Shown: in pieces, positions 63,101-64,000 of the stretch
Numbering within the stretch: position 1 is the first letter of the stretch
Layout: each line of letters starts with the position of its first letter
NCBI RefSeq assembly: GCF_002865645.1
Contig: NW_020194685.1
Span: forward strand, 1,823,363-1,887,362
Direction of reading: 5' to 3'
From: Hyaloscypha bicolor E
Taxonomy: Eukaryota; Ascomycota; Leotiomycetes; Helotiales; Hyaloscyphaceae
DNA length: 64,000 nucleotides
The notes under the pieces: generated by a model
What the model saw: only the letters and a program-made list of their open reading frames with translations
Databases searched by the model: none
Told to the model about the DNA's origin: nothing
Position numbers and translations under genes: made by a program

Positions 63101-64000
63101 ATATATAGTAATATTATAGGACTTATCTTTAAACGAGAATACTATAGGATTAATAATAGATTCCTTAAAGCTCCTTATATAGTATATATTTAGTAATTTA
63201 CTAATATTTTCTCTATTAATATATAAGAGATCGAGAATACTCTAAAGGTAATTACTAAGATCTATAAAGTTATTAAAGATAAGAAATATATTTCTATTAT
63301 TTGAGTAAATAAGGAGATATAAGATTTCTTCTTTAAAAACCAGGAAATTAAGAAATATAAATATAAGTACTATATTTCCGATTAATTCTATCCTAATCTA
63401 TAGCTCTAATTTAATATTATAATCTCTATTCCTAAATCTGGTATTACTAATCTAAGTACTAATAGCTATATTTATAAGAAGAATTACCTAAAGTAAATTA
63501 AGAAGTTTAATATTCGAGAGCTTTTAATAGAAGAGATAGAAATATTATAGTTCTATCTCCAAAAAGATAATATATTAATATATAGAGATCTTAGTAATAG
63601 CTATTTTACCTTAGTCTCTTAACTTTTAATAGCAGATCTATTAATATAGCTCGGATTTTATAAAATATTAAGTAAGTATTCTATTTATCTGGTTATTTAC
63701 CTTTAGCTAGCCTAATACTTTATTCCTGGAAATATTAATTATAATTAGTATAAAGGCAATACTAAAGATCTGGCTATTACTAAAGCTTTAAATAGCAAAT
63801 TCTACCTTAATAAAGAATATTAGAATATTAGCTATATTTTCCTTATAAATTATAAAAAGGCTACTATCTTTAATAAGAAGTTCTTTAAAGACATTAATTA
63901 CTCCTCTATTTCTAATAAATTTAAGCCAGAAGTAGCTAAGGAAATAGGCGAGTATTTACTAAAGGTAATAGGAGGAAAGACTCCGAATATAGTTTATTTA
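60101..64000. other. AT-rich RIP-like sequence with a long interrupted reading frame
   Basis: 60.1-61.8 kb is AT-rich with no recognised content. From about 62.2 kb to the end, long stretches on the plus strand read as Lys/Gln/Ser-rich protein if TAG/TAA codons are treated as former Gln codons. The last 700 bases (for example KEIGEYLLKVIGGKTPNIVY at 63938-63997) are nearly continuous. I do not recognise the family. It may be the gag-like part of another retroelement or a captured gene. It runs off the window edge. Confidence 0.4.

Overview
The window is nuclear DNA of a filamentous ascomycete. Genes carry short spliceosomal introns (44-89 bp, one of 181 bp). A gene island of ordinary base composition (about 4-41 kb) lies between very AT-rich blocks full of retrotransposon relics whose reading frames are broken mainly by TAG/TAA stops and C-to-T or G-to-A type changes, as expected from repeat-induced point mutation (RIP). 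The family mix suggests Leotiomycetes or a related class, but only weakly. No tRNA, rRNA or CRISPR was seen.

Layout. 1-3.4 kb: AT-rich desert. 4.9-6.35 kb: remains of an F-box/LRR-type gene (+). 6.5-14.5 kb: highly reducing polyketide synthase (-), domains KS-AT-DH-CMeT-ER-KR-ACP. 16.7-22.2 kb: cytochrome P450 (+) split by a 3.6-kb hAT transposon. 22.6-24.2 kb: a THEM6-like thioesterase-fold gene and a YCII-domain gene (both -). 27.5-28.3 kb: small conserved fungal protein (+). 28.3-34.0 kb: 14-TM MFS exporter (-) split by a second, unrelated hAT element, which itself contains a solo Copia LTR. 35.2-37.1 kb: bZIP regulator (+). 37.3-38.5 kb: branched-chain aminotransferase (-). 39.2-40.2 kb: free-standing polyketide thioesterase (+). 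41.2-64 kb: RIP-degraded Copia and nested Gypsy elements and unassigned AT-rich sequence.

The genes from the PKS to the thioesterase form a plausible secondary-metabolite cluster. The PKS would build a reduced, C-methylated chain, the thioesterase would release it, the P450 and aminotransferase would tailor it or supply a nitrogen-bearing unit, the MFS protein would export it and the bZIP protein would regulate the set. No NRPS module is present. As read here the cluster cannot work: the P450 and MFS genes are split by transposons, and the PKS and bZIP genes each carry two single-base frameshifts. The aminotransferase, thioesterase, YCII, THEM6-like and small conserved genes look intact. Removing each hAT element with one copy of its 8-bp target duplication restores exact reading frames (532-aa P450, 561-aa MFS), so the insertions hit genes that were still open.

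Four small inverted-repeat (MITE-like) elements sit in the cluster's spacers. One shares its ends with the hAT element in the P450.
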